DNA from: Pseudanabaena sp. FACHB-1998
Lineage (GTDB): Bacteria > Cyanobacteriota > Cyanobacteriia > Pseudanabaenales > Pseudanabaenaceae
Direction of reading: 5' to 3'
DNA length: 64,000 nucleotides
NCBI RefSeq assembly: GCF_014696355.1
Contig: NZ_JACJQA010000026.1
Coordinates: forward strand, 1-64,000
In this document: piece by piece, positions 7,079 through 17,661 of the stretch
How positions within the stretch are numbered: the stretch's first letter is position 1
Layout: each line of letters begins with the position of its first letter
Position numbers and translations under genes: made by a program
The notes under the pieces: model-generated
Told to the model about the DNA's origin: nothing
The model's input: the letters and a program-made list of their open reading frames with translations, nothing else
Databases searched by the model: none

Positions 7079-8607
7079 TTGGACAAAGCTGAAAAGTCAA
7101 GCCCATCAATTGGTTTAAAGAACGCTAATAATCTATTAGCAATTTTCGCTACGCCGCCTTCAATATTAGACTCAATATTTAAAGGCATCACAGGATCGTG
7201 TAGAGATAGACGCAGCAGAAACCACCCATTCTCATCATCGGAATTGCAAGAAATGCGAATCCCTTCATAATTATTCGGGACGATCTCCCAATTGGATTGG
7301 GTTGCCGCAAAGGCTTGTAAATCCGTAATTACGCGATCGCCTAATGCTTTAAAATCCGCTACAAGCATCTTGATGCGGAACTCTTCGCTCTCGATTGGTT
7401 CTTGTAAATTAGCAATCAAATCGGTGAGGGAGTTGCCCGCTAATTTCGATTTTGCCAATTCAATCAAGAGCTTACTCACCAAATAAGCCCCATCATCAAG
7501 GAAATAGTTTTCCTTCATCGCCCCATGCCCCGAAGTCTCGATCGCTAACCAAGACTCTTGCCCTAATTGATTTAGACGCAGCGACTCATTAATTACATTC
7601 TTGTAACCCCGCTTAAAGCGATGATGCACGCCTTCTAAGTCTTGTTCAATAAATTTAGCCAATCCATCGGAAGTGATGGAATCCGTGACAATGGTTGATT
7701 TGGGATGCTCTTTAAGAACAATCGCCGAAATTAAAGCAATCAGCCGATTACGGTTAAGCTCTTTGCCAAATTGATCAACCGCCGCACTGCGATCGACATC
7801 CGTATCAAAAATAATCCCAAAATCTGCTTGATGCTTGATTACCGCTTCACAAATAGAAGCCATCGCCACCTTATCTTCGGGATTAGGAACATGATTGGGA
7901 AATGTGCCATCTGGATCAAGAAATTGGCTACCCGTAATATCTGCTCCTAAAGGCAGTAACACCTTATCTGCATAAAATCCTCCCGCACCATTTCCCGCAT
8001 CGACAATAATTTTTAAGCCTTTAAGAGGCTGATCATAATGTTCAGGATGATGGACAGATTCACGGATTTTGGTGACAAATTGATTCGCATAGACTGAGAT
8101 AAAATCCTGTTCGGTGATACTACCGTGAGAAGTTGAGAACGGAAATTCATTCTTTTCGGCAAGATAGAGAATATCGGTAATATCTTTTTTCTCTAAGCCC
8201 CCCTGAGCCGTGAAGAACTTTAAGCCATTGCGATTAAAGGGTAAATGACTAGCAGTGAGCATAATCGCGCCATCGCAGTGAAACCCGTCAGTAATGGTAC
8301 TCATAAACATTGCTGGCGTTGAAGCGATCGCAAAGTCATACACTTGACTACTAAGGGAATTAATTCCTTCCATTACGGACTGCATTAGCTCCGCTCCCGA
8401 CAGCCGACTATCGCGACCAACGGAAATTAATAAATCAGCAGTTGGCTTCGCTAATTTCTGAGATAGCCAACTCGCAAAAGCTTGTCCTAAAATTTTGGCG
8501 ATTGTAGGAGTTAGATTTACATCTTCATTGGGAACTCCTGCGATCGCTACACCACGAATATCTGAGCCATTTTGAAGCTTTTTCCAATTAATATTTTGCA
8601 TCATCAT
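7075..8607 (-). CDS. Phosphohexomutase (phosphoglucomutase/phosphomannomutase)
   Basis: An alpha-D-phosphohexomutase of about 510 aa that interconverts hexose 1- and 6-phosphates. The phosphoserine loop reads TASHLPFNRNG, the metal loop DTDVDRSA, and the sugar-recognition loop ETSGHGA is present, followed by the C-terminal phosphate-binding domain. An ATG cluster at 8601-8607 is chosen as start because related proteins begin just before NWKKLQNGSDIRG; further in-frame starts at 8664 and 8691 lie in or beyond a palindrome (8661-8699). Substrate preference (glucose or mannose) is not decided by the sequence. Confidence 0.9.
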   Translation of the reverse strand: MMMQNINWKKLQNGSDIRGVAIAGVPNEDVNLTPTIAKILGQAFASWLSQKLAKPTADLLISVGRDSRLSGAELMQSVMEGINSLSSQVYDFAIASTPAMFMSTITDGFHCDGAIMLTASHLPFNRNGLKFFTAQGGLEKKDITDILYLAEKNEFPFSTSHGSITEQDFISVYANQFVTKIRESVHHPEHYDQPLKGLKIIVDAGNGAGGFYADKVLLPLGADITGSQFLDPDGTFPNHVPNPEDKVAMASICEAVIKHQADFGIIFDTDVDRSAAVDQFGKELNRNRLIALISAIVLKEHPKSTIVTDSITSDGLAKFIEQDLEGVHHRFKRGYKNVINESLRLNQLGQESWLAIETSGHGAMKENYFLDDGAYLVSKLLIELAKSKLAGNSLTDLIANLQEPIESEEFRIKMLVADFKALGDRVITDLQAFAATQSNWEIVPNNYEGIRISCNSDDENGWFLLRLSLHDPVMPLNIESNIEGGVAKIANRLLAFFKPIDGLDFSALSK

Positions 8608-8660
8608 CTTACTTGTAAGCAGTCGCGTGCTATGCGGATGGATAAAGTCTATCAACTTAG

Positions 8661-8699
8661 CCATAGTTTTGTTGTGCCGTAGGTACAACAAAACTATGG
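8661..8699. repeat. Palindrome overlapping an alternative start of the mutase gene
   Basis: CCATAGTTTTGTTGT (8661-8675) pairs with 8685-8699 around GCCGTAGGT. In mRNA it forms a hairpin in the leader about 55 bases before the chosen start. Confidence 0.8.
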
Positions 8700-8745
8700 A
8701 TTTGCCCTAGATTTACTTTTTATCGCAATTTCTAAAAGTGTGACC

Positions 8746-8788
8746 CCCCGAATAAATTGCTGCGCGAAGCGCAGCAATTTATTCGGGG
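8746..8788. terminator. Palindrome, 20-base arms, loop GAA
   Basis: Arms 8746-8765 and 8769-8788 pair perfectly. It directly follows the DUF1830 gene (minus strand) and probably ends its transcript. Confidence 0.75.
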
Positions 8789-8790
8789 AC

Positions 8791-9024
8791 TTAAAGTAGC
8801 TGACAAGGAATGCGATCGCTTAAAACTGAGGTGACACTTAGATAAGTGTGAATCTCTAAATAAGCATCAGGTGGAGCATTGAAATCAAAATCATTGTCTG
8901 GGAATATCGCCCTTTCAATGCATTCATTTGCTCCGCCCAGCAAACGCACAATTTGGATTTGTTGCGTTTGATTTATATATTTATAGGAAATCTCATTTGA
9001 GCTATTTAAGTACATGGTTAACAT
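8791..9024 (-). CDS. DUF1830 protein, 77 aa
   Basis: A small soluble cyanobacterial family. The characteristic C-terminal part reads FPDNDFDFNAPPDAYLEIHT and then SDRIPC, with LLGGANECIERAIFP before it. The function is unknown in the family. Starts at 9024 or 9015 (both ATG) are possible. It follows the degenerate kinase-like gene on the same strand with a 41-base gap, so they may share a transcript. Confidence 0.85.
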   Translation of the reverse strand: MLTMYLNSSNEISYKYINQTQQIQIVRLLGGANECIERAIFPDNDFDFNAPPDAYLEIHTYLSVTSVLSDRIPCQLL

Positions 9025-9065
9025 AGTCTTAAATGGGTTGACAATAATTTTTTGATTGGAAGCAT

Positions 9066-9731
9066 CTAATAACCACTATGCCAATGTATTACTGAGTCTA
9101 ATGGCAGAGAAAATTTTATTTTTCCTTTAAATAAATCATGCTTGCTTTTTGGCAAAGAAAAAGTAAATACTGTATCTTTTTCATTATTAAAAACAACTGA
9201 AAGATTACTATTATTCTCTTCAGCAAATTGCCTACATAGAAGCAATTCAATCCTTGCAATTATCTCATCTATTTTACTGTCGTGAGTAATATAGGTGTCT
9301 GTTTGCAATATTTGATAACAACTTTGATTATTCGTACTATCACCAGAAATAATAATGGAAACAACTATATGATCATCAACAGTTTTAGAGAAGATTTTAA
9401 CAGTTTCTCCAATATTTCCAAACTTAACAATATTTATAATCAAGTTGCGAATCATGCAGCAAACCATATCTTTGCGAGCATACACAATAGCCTCACTATT
9501 CATCTCAAAAACAACTTGAATATCTTTAGGTAAAGTGATTTTAGTCAATCGCGCAATTGAATCAGCAATCACTTCATCTACCATGAATGTGTCCTTAGTC
9601 TCTTTAAATTTGATTGATGTTTTTTCTGTATTATTTAATATATCTGAATCGTTTCTGTGACTAAAGACTGGATTAGTAATTGTGTTAACATACTCACAAT
9701 TAATTGTTGGAATATTGTTTAAATCACTCAT
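9066..9731 (-). CDS. Degenerate histidine-kinase-type ATPase domain protein, 221 aa
   Basis: Residues about 50-200 match the GHKL ATPase layout: DEVIADSIARLTKITLPKDI leads in, then a weak N-box (MVCCMIRNLIINIVKFG), and a final strand pair ending TVFTFSLP. The glycine boxes (DxGxG, GxGLG) are missing or unrecognisable, and there is no His phosphoacceptor, sensor or receiver. It may be an inactive kinase remnant or a protein that binds a partner kinase or regulator. The AT-rich sequence and weak codon bias suggest relaxed selection. Call by fold pattern only. Confidence 0.6.
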   Translation of the reverse strand: MSDLNNIPTINCEYVNTITNPVFSHRNDSDILNNTEKTSIKFKETKDTFMVDEVIADSIARLTKITLPKDIQVVFEMNSEAIVYARKDMVCCMIRNLIINIVKFGNIGETVKIFSKTVDDHIVVSIIISGDSTNNQSCYQILQTDTYITHDSKIDEIIARIELLLCRQFAEENNSNLSVVFNNEKDTVFTFSLPKSKHDLFKGKIKFSLPLDSVIHWHSGY

Positions 9732-9906
9732 TATTTTATTTAAATTGCTTGGTCTATATAGTCTTAGATGAAATTAATTAATAAGCTGTATTCAGAGAAT
9801 TACTGAAGGTAATGCACGGTTAATTATATGAAAGCACAATGAGAAAGAACTTAATACTTAAGATTTAATCTATAAATTTATAAATTTTGCACTTTCTTAA
9901 AACCTC

Positions 9907-9953
9907 AGAAACTTTTTAAAAGTATTACCAAGCAATTCTTTTAAAAAGTTTCT
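9907..9953. repeat. Inverted repeat, AAGAAAC edge family
   Basis: AGAAACTTTTTAAAAG (9907-9922) pairs with 9938-9953; the 15-base loop has lost the TTGC core seen in other members. Confidence 0.7.
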
Positions 9954-10138
9954 TGTATCTCACAAAGATTTAATAGGTAATACCTACTTATCAATTCATT
10001 CTTATAGAACTACGATTGAATTAATTTACAAAATGTTGAAGTCGATTGATTTCATTACAAAACTTAACGTTGGACAATGATTGAGTTAATTAAAGGTTTA
10101 CTCTCATTGCCTTTTTTCTAGTTATACTTCCTTCCCAG

Positions 10139-10180
10139 CCAAGAGTTAGTGACGCTTCGCGCCGCACCACTAACTCTTGG
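10139..10180. repeat. Palindrome nested in a second inverted repeat
   Basis: CCAAGAGTTAGTG (10139-10151) pairs with 10168-10180 around a CGCTTCGCGC core. It is flanked by CTTCCTTCC on the left and AGGAAGGGAGTAAC on the right (about 10203-10216), an outer inverted repeat also seen at 14350-14426. Confidence 0.75.
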
Positions 10181-10235
10181 GTTTTAATGTCTATTTTTGC
10201 CTAGGAAGGGAGTAACTGTTGCCATTCTTGGTAGA

Positions 10236-10286
10236 ACACAAAACCAGAAGACGAGTTGCAGCGCAACTCGTCTTCTGGTTTTGTGT
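10236..10286. repeat. Palindrome, 24-base perfect arms, loop AGC
   Basis: Arms 10236-10259 and 10263-10286; outer edge ACACAAAACCAG, inner core GAGTTGC. Confidence 0.9.
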
Positions 10287-10383
10287 AGATTTTGGCAACA
10301 CACACAAAGTTACAAAGCTTGGCAATTTCTTAAAACGTTACATTTGTCCCATACATTTTTAATACTAATTCCCAAAACTTGAA

Positions 10384-10426
10384 AAAAATTAGGTGTGCGC
10401 GTCTTTGACGCACACACCTAATTTTT
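10384..10426. repeat. Palindrome, 20-base arms, loop TTT
   Basis: Arms 10384-10403 and 10407-10426 with one mismatch; edge AAAAATTAGGTGTG. Confidence 0.85.
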
Positions 10427-10644
10427 CATTCTATTAATGGAAGCTCCTGCTAACCAGCTATTTGGCTTTGCAAGTTTATTAGATATGGCAAAGGCAAGTA
10501 TTTAAATAAGTTCGCTATGTAAACTCTTAAAGCATTTGTAAATATAGAAAGCAATACTTTTAAACAATATCGTAAGCTTGTAGAAATGTAGATCACACTA
10601 ATCATAGAAATTTAGATTTCTTAATTCTTGAAATGATATTAATC

Positions 10645-11130
10645 TCACTCTAACTTCCCAATGTAATCCCGAATAACAGGGGTAAATATCTTAACAACCT
10701 GTTGATAAACTTCTCTTTTAAATCTGACTATAGAATCAAGAGTTTTCTCGATCGCCATAAATTGCACCACGCGAAACTCGCGATCGTGAATATCTAATTG
10801 GCAATCGGAAGCAGGATGATCCCAATAAAAGGCAAACCAACGCTGTCTTTGTCCACAATAGTTAGCCCATTTTCCTGACAACTTAAGGGTTGGCGGGAAA
10901 TCGTAATATAGCCATTCAGGATGGATATAGGCTAATACTGCATTATTAATGCCTACTTCTTCGTATAGCTCCCGAAACGCCGCCGCCTGTGGATCTTCAC
11001 CTTCATCAATGCCGCCTTGAGGAAATTGCCAAGAGTCAGGCACACCCACTCGTTCGCCCACTAGCACTTCGCCTTTCCGATTAAAAACAATAATCCCTAC
11101 ATTGGGACGATAGGACTTTTCAGGTGTCAT
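10645..11130 (-). CDS. rppH: RNA pyrophosphohydrolase (NUDIX)
   Basis: 161 residues, standard for RppH/NudH, which removes pyrophosphate from 5'-triphosphate mRNA ends and so starts decay. The start YRPNVGIIVFN and the WQFPQGGIDEGE lead-in are typical. The NUDIX box is complete: GGIDEGEDPQAAAFRELYEE followed by VG. ATG at 11130. It lies 3' of ilvB on the same strand, but a palindrome separates them, so the genes are probably transcribed separately. Confidence 0.92.
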   Translation of the reverse strand: MTPEKSYRPNVGIIVFNRKGEVLVGERVGVPDSWQFPQGGIDEGEDPQAAAFRELYEEVGINNAVLAYIHPEWLYYDFPPTLKLSGKWANYCGQRQRWFAFYWDHPASDCQLDIHDREFRVVQFMAIEKTLDSIVRFKREVYQQVVKIFTPVIRDYIGKLE

Positions 11131-11200
11131 AGTTTTTTAGTTAAACAAAGCAAAAGCATAGCACTGCTGATAATTTTCAGCCAAAAGAGAAAGTATCATC

Positions 11201-11245
11201 CAATTAATAGGGGTGTGTGGCTTAGCCGCACACCCCTATTAATTG
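11201..11245. terminator. Palindrome after ilvB, 20-base arms
   Basis: Arms 11201-11220 and 11226-11245 with one mismatch around CTTAG. It lies about 40 bases past the ilvB stop (minus strand). Confidence 0.7.
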
Positions 11246-11286
11246 TTTTAAATTAAGAAATGGTGTAGCCATTTTTTAATTTGGGA

Positions 11287-13047
11287 TTAAACTAGCGCTT
11301 TCGCCAATTCAACTTTAATTTCGGCGGGAGCTTCGGCAACAGACTGCGATCGCTTGGGAGTTTGGAGACCGACCATTTCGGCATTGCTTGCCCCGGGGGG
11401 AACCATGGGATAGCAATTCTCATTCCGCTTCACACGGAAATCGGCAAACACTGGCCCATCGTAAGCCAAGATTTCGGCTACAGCCGATTGCAAATCGCTA
11501 GGCTCAATTACCTTGACACCTTTAATCCCAAAGGCTTCAGCAAGTTTCACAAAGTCAGGCATACCCGCTTCCATATTAGATGAGGAATAACGCTCATCAT
11601 AGAAACTCTCTTGCCACTGACGCACCATGCCTTGCCAGCCGTTGTTTACCACAATCACCTTAACCTTGATGCCATATTGCGCCAATGTACCTAGCTCTTG
11701 GATATTCATCTGAATGCTGGCATCGCCACTAATACAGATCACTTCATCATTAGGCAGAGCCACTTTAGCGCCCATCGCCGCAGGCATTCCATAGCCCATC
11801 GTGCCGAGTCCTGCGCTAGAGATCCATTTGCGGGGTCCCGTCTTGATTAACTGAGCAGCCCACATTTGGTGCTGCCCCACATCGGTAGTGAAATAAGCAT
11901 TCGGTGCTTGCTTGCCAAATTCGTAGATTACTTGTTGGGGCGACAGCACGTTGTCATAGGCCGGGACTTCAAGGGGATAGTCGCTCCGCCATTGATCAAT
12001 TTGGGCTAACCAATCCTTGGTTTGGATCGTTTCTTCGTAGCTAGTAGCTTCAAGAATTGCTTGTAAAACTTCCTTAACATCGCCCACGATTGGCACTTCG
12101 GGCTTACGGTTTTTGCCAACTTCCGCCGCATCAATGTCAATGTGAATGACCTTAGCTTCGGGGGCAAATTTATCAAGACGACCTGTAACGCGATCGTCAA
12201 ACCTTGCACCCACCGCAATTAAAAGATCGCAACCCTGTACCGCAAAGTTAGCATAAGCCGTGCCATGCATTCCCAGCATACCGAGTGAGAGATGCTCATT
12301 TTCATCAAAAGCACCTTTACCCATAAGGGTTGTGGTAACGGGCATTTGAAAACGCTTAGCGAGTTCGGCAATTTCAGGATGGGCCTCGGCAATAAGTGCG
12401 CCACCACCTGCATAGAGCAATGGTCGTTTGGCTTCACGGATTAGGGCGATCGCTGCGGCAATCTGATGCAAATGTCCTTTTGCCTTTGGTAGATATCCCG
12501 GCAAATCAATTTTTGCTTCAGGATTATATTCAAACTGTTTCTGCCCAATGTCTTTAGGGATATCCACCAGCACGGGGCCGGGACGACCCGTACCTGCAAT
12601 ATGAAAAGCCTCAGCAACAATTCTGGCAATATCTTCAGGTCTACGAATCACATAGGAGTGCTTGACAATCGGTAGAGTAATGCCCCAAATATCCGTTTCT
12701 TGGAAAGCATCTGTCCCGATCGCATAGGAAGGTACTTGCCCCGTGATAATCACCATCGGGATTGAGTCCATTTGGGCGGTCGCAATGCCAGTCACCAAAT
12801 TAGTTGCCCCAGGTCCCGAAGTTGCCACACATACACCCACCTCTCCAGTAGCACGGGCATAGCCATCGGCAGCATGGACGGCTCCTTGCTCATGACGTAC
12901 GAGGTAATGCTTAATCTCACCTCTCGCCTCAGCCTGATAAATTTCGTCATACACTGGCAGAATCGCTCCACCAGGGTATCCAAAGATATGTTTTACACCC
13001 TGCCGTCTCACACTATCGATGAGGGCAAATGCACCCGTAGTTAGCAA
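11287..13047 (-). CDS. ilvB: Acetolactate synthase large subunit
   Basis: Catalyses the first shared step of branched-chain amino-acid synthesis with ThDP, FAD and Mg. 586 residues. ThDP-binding N-domain with [14 protein letters not shown] (Glu of the catalytic dyad) and [12 protein letters not shown] region near GMLGMHG and GARFDDRV; C-terminal ThDP motif [14 protein letters not shown] to [11 protein letters not shown]. The start is a TTG at 13045-13047, placed by AGGAGG upstream and giving MLTTGAFAL, in line with homologues; no in-frame ATG is nearby. The small regulatory subunit gene is not adjacent. Confidence 0.93.
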   Translation of the reverse strand: MLTTGAFALIDSVRRQGVKHIFGYPGGAILPVYDEIYQAEARGEIKHYLVRHEQGAVHAADGYARATGEVGVCVATSGPGATNLVTGIATAQMDSIPMVIITGQVPSYAIGTDAFQETDIWGITLPIVKHSYVIRRPEDIARIVAEAFHIAGTGRPGPVLVDIPKDIGQKQFEYNPEAKIDLPGYLPKAKGHLHQIAAAIALIREAKRPLLYAGGGALIAEAHPEIAELAKRFQMPVTTTLMGKGAFDENEHLSLGMLGMHGTAYANFAVQGCDLLIAVGARFDDRVTGRLDKFAPEAKVIHIDIDAAEVGKNRKPEVPIVGDVKEVLQAILEATSYEETIQTKDWLAQIDQWRSDYPLEVPAYDNVLSPQQVIYEFGKQAPNAYFTTDVGQHQMWAAQLIKTGPRKWISSAGLGTMGYGMPAAMGAKVALPNDEVICISGDASIQMNIQELGTLAQYGIKVKVIVVNNGWQGMVRQWQESFYDERYSSSNMEAGMPDFVKLAEAFGIKGVKVIEPSDLQSAVAEILAYDGPVFADFRVKRNENCYPMVPPGASNAEMVGLQTPKRSQSVAEAPAEIKVELAKALV

Positions 13048-14348
<1,301 letters not shown>

Positions 14349-14349
14349 T

Positions 14350-14426
14350 TACTCCCTTGCCAGAGGAAAATTAGACGTTGCGGCGCTTTGCGCCGCAACG
14401 CTAATTCCTCACTAGGAAGGAAGTAA
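14350..14426. repeat. Nested palindrome with outer GTTACTCCCTT repeat
   Basis: Inner arms 14363-14385 and 14391-14410 (imperfect; GTTGCGGCG core) sit inside outer edges GTTACTCCCTTGCC and AGGAAGGAAGTAAA, as at 10139-10180. Confidence 0.7.
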
Positions 14427-14479
14427 ACCCAAAGTTATCAGGTTGCATCTCAGTGGGGTGCAACCTGATAACTTTGGGT
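14427..14479. repeat. Palindrome, 21-base arms
   Basis: ACCCAAAGTTATCAGGTTGC and one further base (14427-14447) pair with 14459-14479; the loop is 11 bases. Confidence 0.85.
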
Positions 14480-14521
14480 GATTTGGTTTGTGTAGCTGGG
14501 GTCACTTGTATTAGGACAAAT

Positions 14522-14578
14522 CAAAACCCAAGAATCGAATTGCGGCGCTTCGCGCCGCAATTCGATTCTTGGGTTTTG
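14522..14578. repeat. Palindrome, 27-base perfect arms, loop TTC
   Basis: Arms 14522-14548 and 14552-14578: outer CAAAACCCAA, unique middle, inner TTGCGGCGC. Preceded by TTAGGACAAA, as in the copy at 19420. Confidence 0.95.
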
Positions 14579-14677
14579 GGTCTTAACAAAAATAGCAACA
14601 GCTATCCCAATAACGCCAAAGTGTCGTCATACTTTGGTGAATTAATATAAATACTTTTAGTGAGTGGGGCATATAGT

Positions 14678-15967
14678 ATGGAATTGCTCTGGCTGCTAGT
14701 AGGAATAGTAATTGGCTCGATCGCTACCAGTGCTTGTTGGTTTAGTTGGAATTACGCGAAGAAAAAACGCAATCGTAAATTTCGGAAGCGCTCAAATCAT
14801 TTATTGAGATCCGCATCAATTCGTAATCTGAAATATTGGGCGCAAAATATTCAGCAAAAATATCAAAATCCCCTCAATAAATCTGAAAGGATAGATAATC
14901 TGCCCGAACGACCACTTTGGGAAACGATTGTCGAAATCGCGCCGATTGGCTACATTCAAGTAGATCAAGATAATCGACTTGTGGTCTGTAACCAAAAAGC
15001 TGCCACGATGATGGGGATTGTGAATATTCAGCAAGGGTTAATGCGTAAGCCTTTTTTACTCCAACTGATTCGCTCCTATGAGCTAGATCACCTCGTTGAA
15101 CAAACTAGAGTCAATAATGTTAGCTCTCAGGTGGATTGGGTATTTCATCCCGCTATCCCCGATCCTGTCGATCCTGTCCCCCAACAAGGTAGACCCATTC
15201 GCGCCCATAGTATTTTTATGGAGCAAGGTCGGGTCGGTATTTTTTTAGAGGATCGTCAAGAGGCGATCGCCATTGTGCAGCAACGCGATCGCTGGACTTC
15301 CGATGTTGCCCATGAGCTAAAAACACCCCTAACCTCGATTCGTCTTGTTGCTGAAACCATAGAGCCAAGAGTTGATCCTTCCGCCAAAATATGGATTGAG
15401 CGCTTGCTACGGGAAATTGATCGCATTACCAATCTAGTGAAGGATTTATTAGATTTAGGTCAGATGGATGTTGGTATTGCCCCCACTTTAGATCTTAGTA
15501 ACGTGAATTTGGCTGACTTGGTACAAGCGGTTTGGTTAACTCTGGAACCAATTGCTAACCGTAAGCAAGTAAGTCTCAAATATATGGGGGACGATAATTT
15601 AACGGCTCAACTTGACGAATCACGGATCTATCGCCTTTTACTTAATTTATTAGATAACAGTATTAAACATAGTCCTGCACTGCAATCCATTACAATCAAA
15701 ACCAGTGTGTTAGACTCAAGCATCCTAATAGAAACTATTGATGCTGGTGATGGCTTTCCTGAAGATGCTTTACCCCATCTTTTTGATCGCTTCTATCGGA
15801 TCGATCCATCACGCACTAGATCGGGTCTAGATCGAGGCGGTAGGGGACTAGGGTTAGCGATCGCTAATCAGATAGTTGAACTGCATCAAGGTACAATCAC
15901 CGCCCAAAATCACCCTGAGACTGGAGGTGCGTGGATTAAAATCGCGCTCCCATATCAAAAATCATAG
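14678..15967 (+). CDS. Membrane sensor histidine kinase, PhoR/SphS-like, 429 aa
   Basis: One N-terminal membrane segment (about residues 1-22), a basic stretch, a PAS domain (about 85-190; IAPIGYIQVDQDNRLVVCN), a HisKA domain with HELKTPLTSIRLVAETI (phospho-His) and a HATPase domain with NLLDNSIKHS, DAGDGFP and GRGLGLAIANQ. Layout and H-box match the phosphate-sensing kinase SphS/PhoR of cyanobacteria, but no partner regulator is adjacent, so the signal is inferred. ATG 14678 preceded by GTGGGG is preferred; a GTG at 14660 is possible. The next gene starts 7 bases after the stop. Confidence 0.88.
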   Translation: MELLWLLVGIVIGSIATSACWFSWNYAKKKRNRKFRKRSNHLLRSASIRNLKYWAQNIQQKYQNPLNKSERIDNLPERPLWETIVEIAPIGYIQVDQDNRLVVCNQKAATMMGIVNIQQGLMRKPFLLQLIRSYELDHLVEQTRVNNVSSQVDWVFHPAIPDPVDPVPQQGRPIRAHSIFMEQGRVGIFLEDRQEAIAIVQQRDRWTSDVAHELKTPLTSIRLVAETIEPRVDPSAKIWIERLLREIDRITNLVKDLLDLGQMDVGIAPTLDLSNVNLADLVQAVWLTLEPIANRKQVSLKYMGDDNLTAQLDESRIYRLLLNLLDNSIKHSPALQSITIKTSVLDSSILIETIDAGDGFPEDALPHLFDRFYRIDPSRTRSGLDRGGRGLGLAIANQIVELHQGTITAQNHPETGGAWIKIALPYQKS

Positions 15968-15974
15968 ATGCATC

Positions 15975-16967
15975 ATGAGTGTAGAAAAACTTCTGAAAGA
16001 CTATGCGGCTGGTCGGCGCGACTTTGCTAATTCCAATCTCGCTAATGCCAATTTGTTTAATAGCGACTTGATTGGCATTAATTTGACCAAATCCGATTTG
16101 CGTCGGGCTAATTTGGTATTGGCTTATCTTAATAAAGTCACCTTTAATAATGCCAATTTATCAGGAGCTAAACTGGGTGGGGCAATTTTAAACCAAGCGA
16201 TCATGATGAACGCCAATCTCACTGAGTCGGATTTGCATGGGGCCATGTTGCAACGGGTAAATTTGTTTGGGGCGAATTTATCGCTGGCTAACTTGATGGA
16301 TGCGAATCTCAGCGAAGCCGATTTGCGGAGTACCAACTTGCGAGGGGCGAATTTACGTTGTGCGATCTTAACGGCTACGCTGATGCGCGAAGAACGGGGA
16401 TATCCGCCCACGACAATGACAGGAGCCAATTTACGCAAAGCGGATTTACGTGGATCAAATTTGAGTGGAGCTGATCTTTCGGGGGTGGATTTATCTGGGG
16501 CAAACTTAAGTGAGGCGACGCTCTCACGGGTAAATCTCCAAGGAGCAAATTTAAGTGGGGCGATCGCGATCGGGGCAATTTTTACAGAAGCAAATCTAAG
16601 TAGCGCTAATCTGACTGAAGCCAATTTTAAAGGGGCTAACTTGGTTAAAACTGACCTTAAAAATGCCAATTTGCATTTGGCTAACTTGTTTGGTGCAAAT
16701 CTCACTAAAGCGAATTTGAGTATGGCGACCTTAAGTAATGCAGGACTGATTCAAGCAACTCTGACGGGAACTGATCTATCGCGATCGCTACTTGATGGCG
16801 CAAATTTAAGTCAAGCTAGTTTAGTAGAGGCTTATTTAGTAAGAGCTAATCTTGATGGAGCCGATCTTAGTGATGCGGTTTTAACAAGGGCGGAATTGAG
16901 CGGAGCTAGCACCGTCGGCACAATCTTTAGCGGGACAACGATGCCCGACGGCAAAATGCATTATTAA
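15975..16967 (+). CDS. Cytosolic pentapeptide-repeat protein, 330 aa
   Basis: After an N-terminal cap (MSVEKLLKDYAAGRRDF) almost the whole protein is A(N/D)LXX repeats, about 55 units, with one break near residues 135-150 (MREERGYPPTTM). No signal peptide. Such proteins form a long right-handed beta helix; some mimic DNA or act as scaffolds, but the function here is unknown. The start is the ATG at 15975, just after the kinase stop (15967), so it is probably in the same operon. Confidence 0.88.
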   Translation: MSVEKLLKDYAAGRRDFANSNLANANLFNSDLIGINLTKSDLRRANLVLAYLNKVTFNNANLSGAKLGGAILNQAIMMNANLTESDLHGAMLQRVNLFGANLSLANLMDANLSEADLRSTNLRGANLRCAILTATLMREERGYPPTTMTGANLRKADLRGSNLSGADLSGVDLSGANLSEATLSRVNLQGANLSGAIAIGAIFTEANLSSANLTEANFKGANLVKTDLKNANLHLANLFGANLTKANLSMATLSNAGLIQATLTGTDLSRSLLDGANLSQASLVEAYLVRANLDGADLSDAVLTRAELSGASTVGTIFSGTTMPDGKMHY

Positions 16968-17020
16968 CAAAACCAAGAAAGAATTGCGACGCGAAGCGTC
17001 GCAACTCTTTCTTGGTTTTG
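16968..17020. terminator. Shared convergent palindrome, 25-base arms, loop GAA
   Basis: Arms 16968-16992 and 16996-17020 with one mismatch; CAAAACCAAG edge. Lies between convergent genes. Confidence 0.85.
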
Positions 17021-17032
17021 CAGATAATGCCC

Positions 17033-17587
17033 TTAGCCTAAAGCTTGTAAAGCTAAGTGAAAAGCAGTGATGGATTTAGCATCGAGACTAGTATCCGCAC
17101 TTTGCGATCGCAATAAATCCTCAATCTCTTGGCGGCTGAGCATAACTACTTCTATTTCTTCGTCTTCATCCTGTGCAGGAGGATGTTCTAATTTTGTAAG
17201 ATCTTGCGCGAGATAAGCATGAATAATCTCGTCGGAATATCCGGGACAAATATAAAAGCCGCCCAAATACTGCCACTTGCTAGCGCTATAACCTGTCTCT
17301 TCTTCAATTTCCCGTTTAATTGTCAGATCGTGATCTTCCCCCTCTTCGAGAGTTCCCGCAGGAAATTCCAATAAATAGCGCTGTATGGCAAATCGATATT
17401 GCTTAACTAAGACAAATTTGCCATCCGCAGTCACAGGAACCGCTAGCCCCGCCCCCGGATGCTTGATATAGGAATATTCGCCTGTAACTCCATTGGGCAA
17501 TGTAAGGCGATCGACATGAAAAGAAAATTTACGACCTTGATAACTAAGGCGATTTTGCAAGACTTGAGAGGGTGTGAGATCTGGCAT
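17033..17587 (-). CDS. NUDIX hydrolase, ADP-sugar pyrophosphatase type, 184 aa
   Basis: N-terminal strand-rich region typical of ADP-ribose pyrophosphatases (SFHVDRLTLPNG), then VLVKQYRFAIQRYLLEFPAGT and a complete NUDIX box, GTLEEGEDHDLTIKREIEEE followed by TGY. The length fits a dimeric ADP-ribose hydrolase. Substrate inferred from the family. ATG at 17587. Downstream of metK on the same strand but separated by a terminator. Confidence 0.88.
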   Translation of the reverse strand: MPDLTPSQVLQNRLSYQGRKFSFHVDRLTLPNGVTGEYSYIKHPGAGLAVPVTADGKFVLVKQYRFAIQRYLLEFPAGTLEEGEDHDLTIKREIEEETGYSASKWQYLGGFYICPGYSDEIIHAYLAQDLTKLEHPPAQDEDEEIEVVMLSRQEIEDLLRSQSADTSLDAKSITAFHLALQALG

Positions 17588-17624
17588 AAATAAAAAGGCT
17601 AATTATTTAATTCTTTGATTTTTT

Positions 17625-17661
17625 AAATAAAAAAGACTCGCATAGCGAGTCTTTTTTATTT
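17625..17661. terminator. metK terminator, 17-base arms, loop ATA
   Basis: Arms 17625-17641 and 17645-17661; it covers the metK stop and has a U-run on the minus strand. Confidence 0.85.

Larger units (their letters stand above)
9732..10644. other. 913-base gap without a gene; four inverted repeats
   Basis: No ORF with supporting features was seen. The gap holds inverted repeats at 9907-9953, 10139-10180, 10236-10286 and 10384-10426 and AT-rich DNA. The flanking genes run the same way. Confidence 0.7.

Noticed and set aside
10197-10382. 61-codon frame in the 9.7-10.6 kb gap
   Set aside because: It contains a 24-base palindrome and has no recognisable protein features.
16124-16705. Long minus-strand frame in the pentapeptide gene
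   Set aside because: Mirror of the repetitive coding sequence; the plus-strand protein is the real one.
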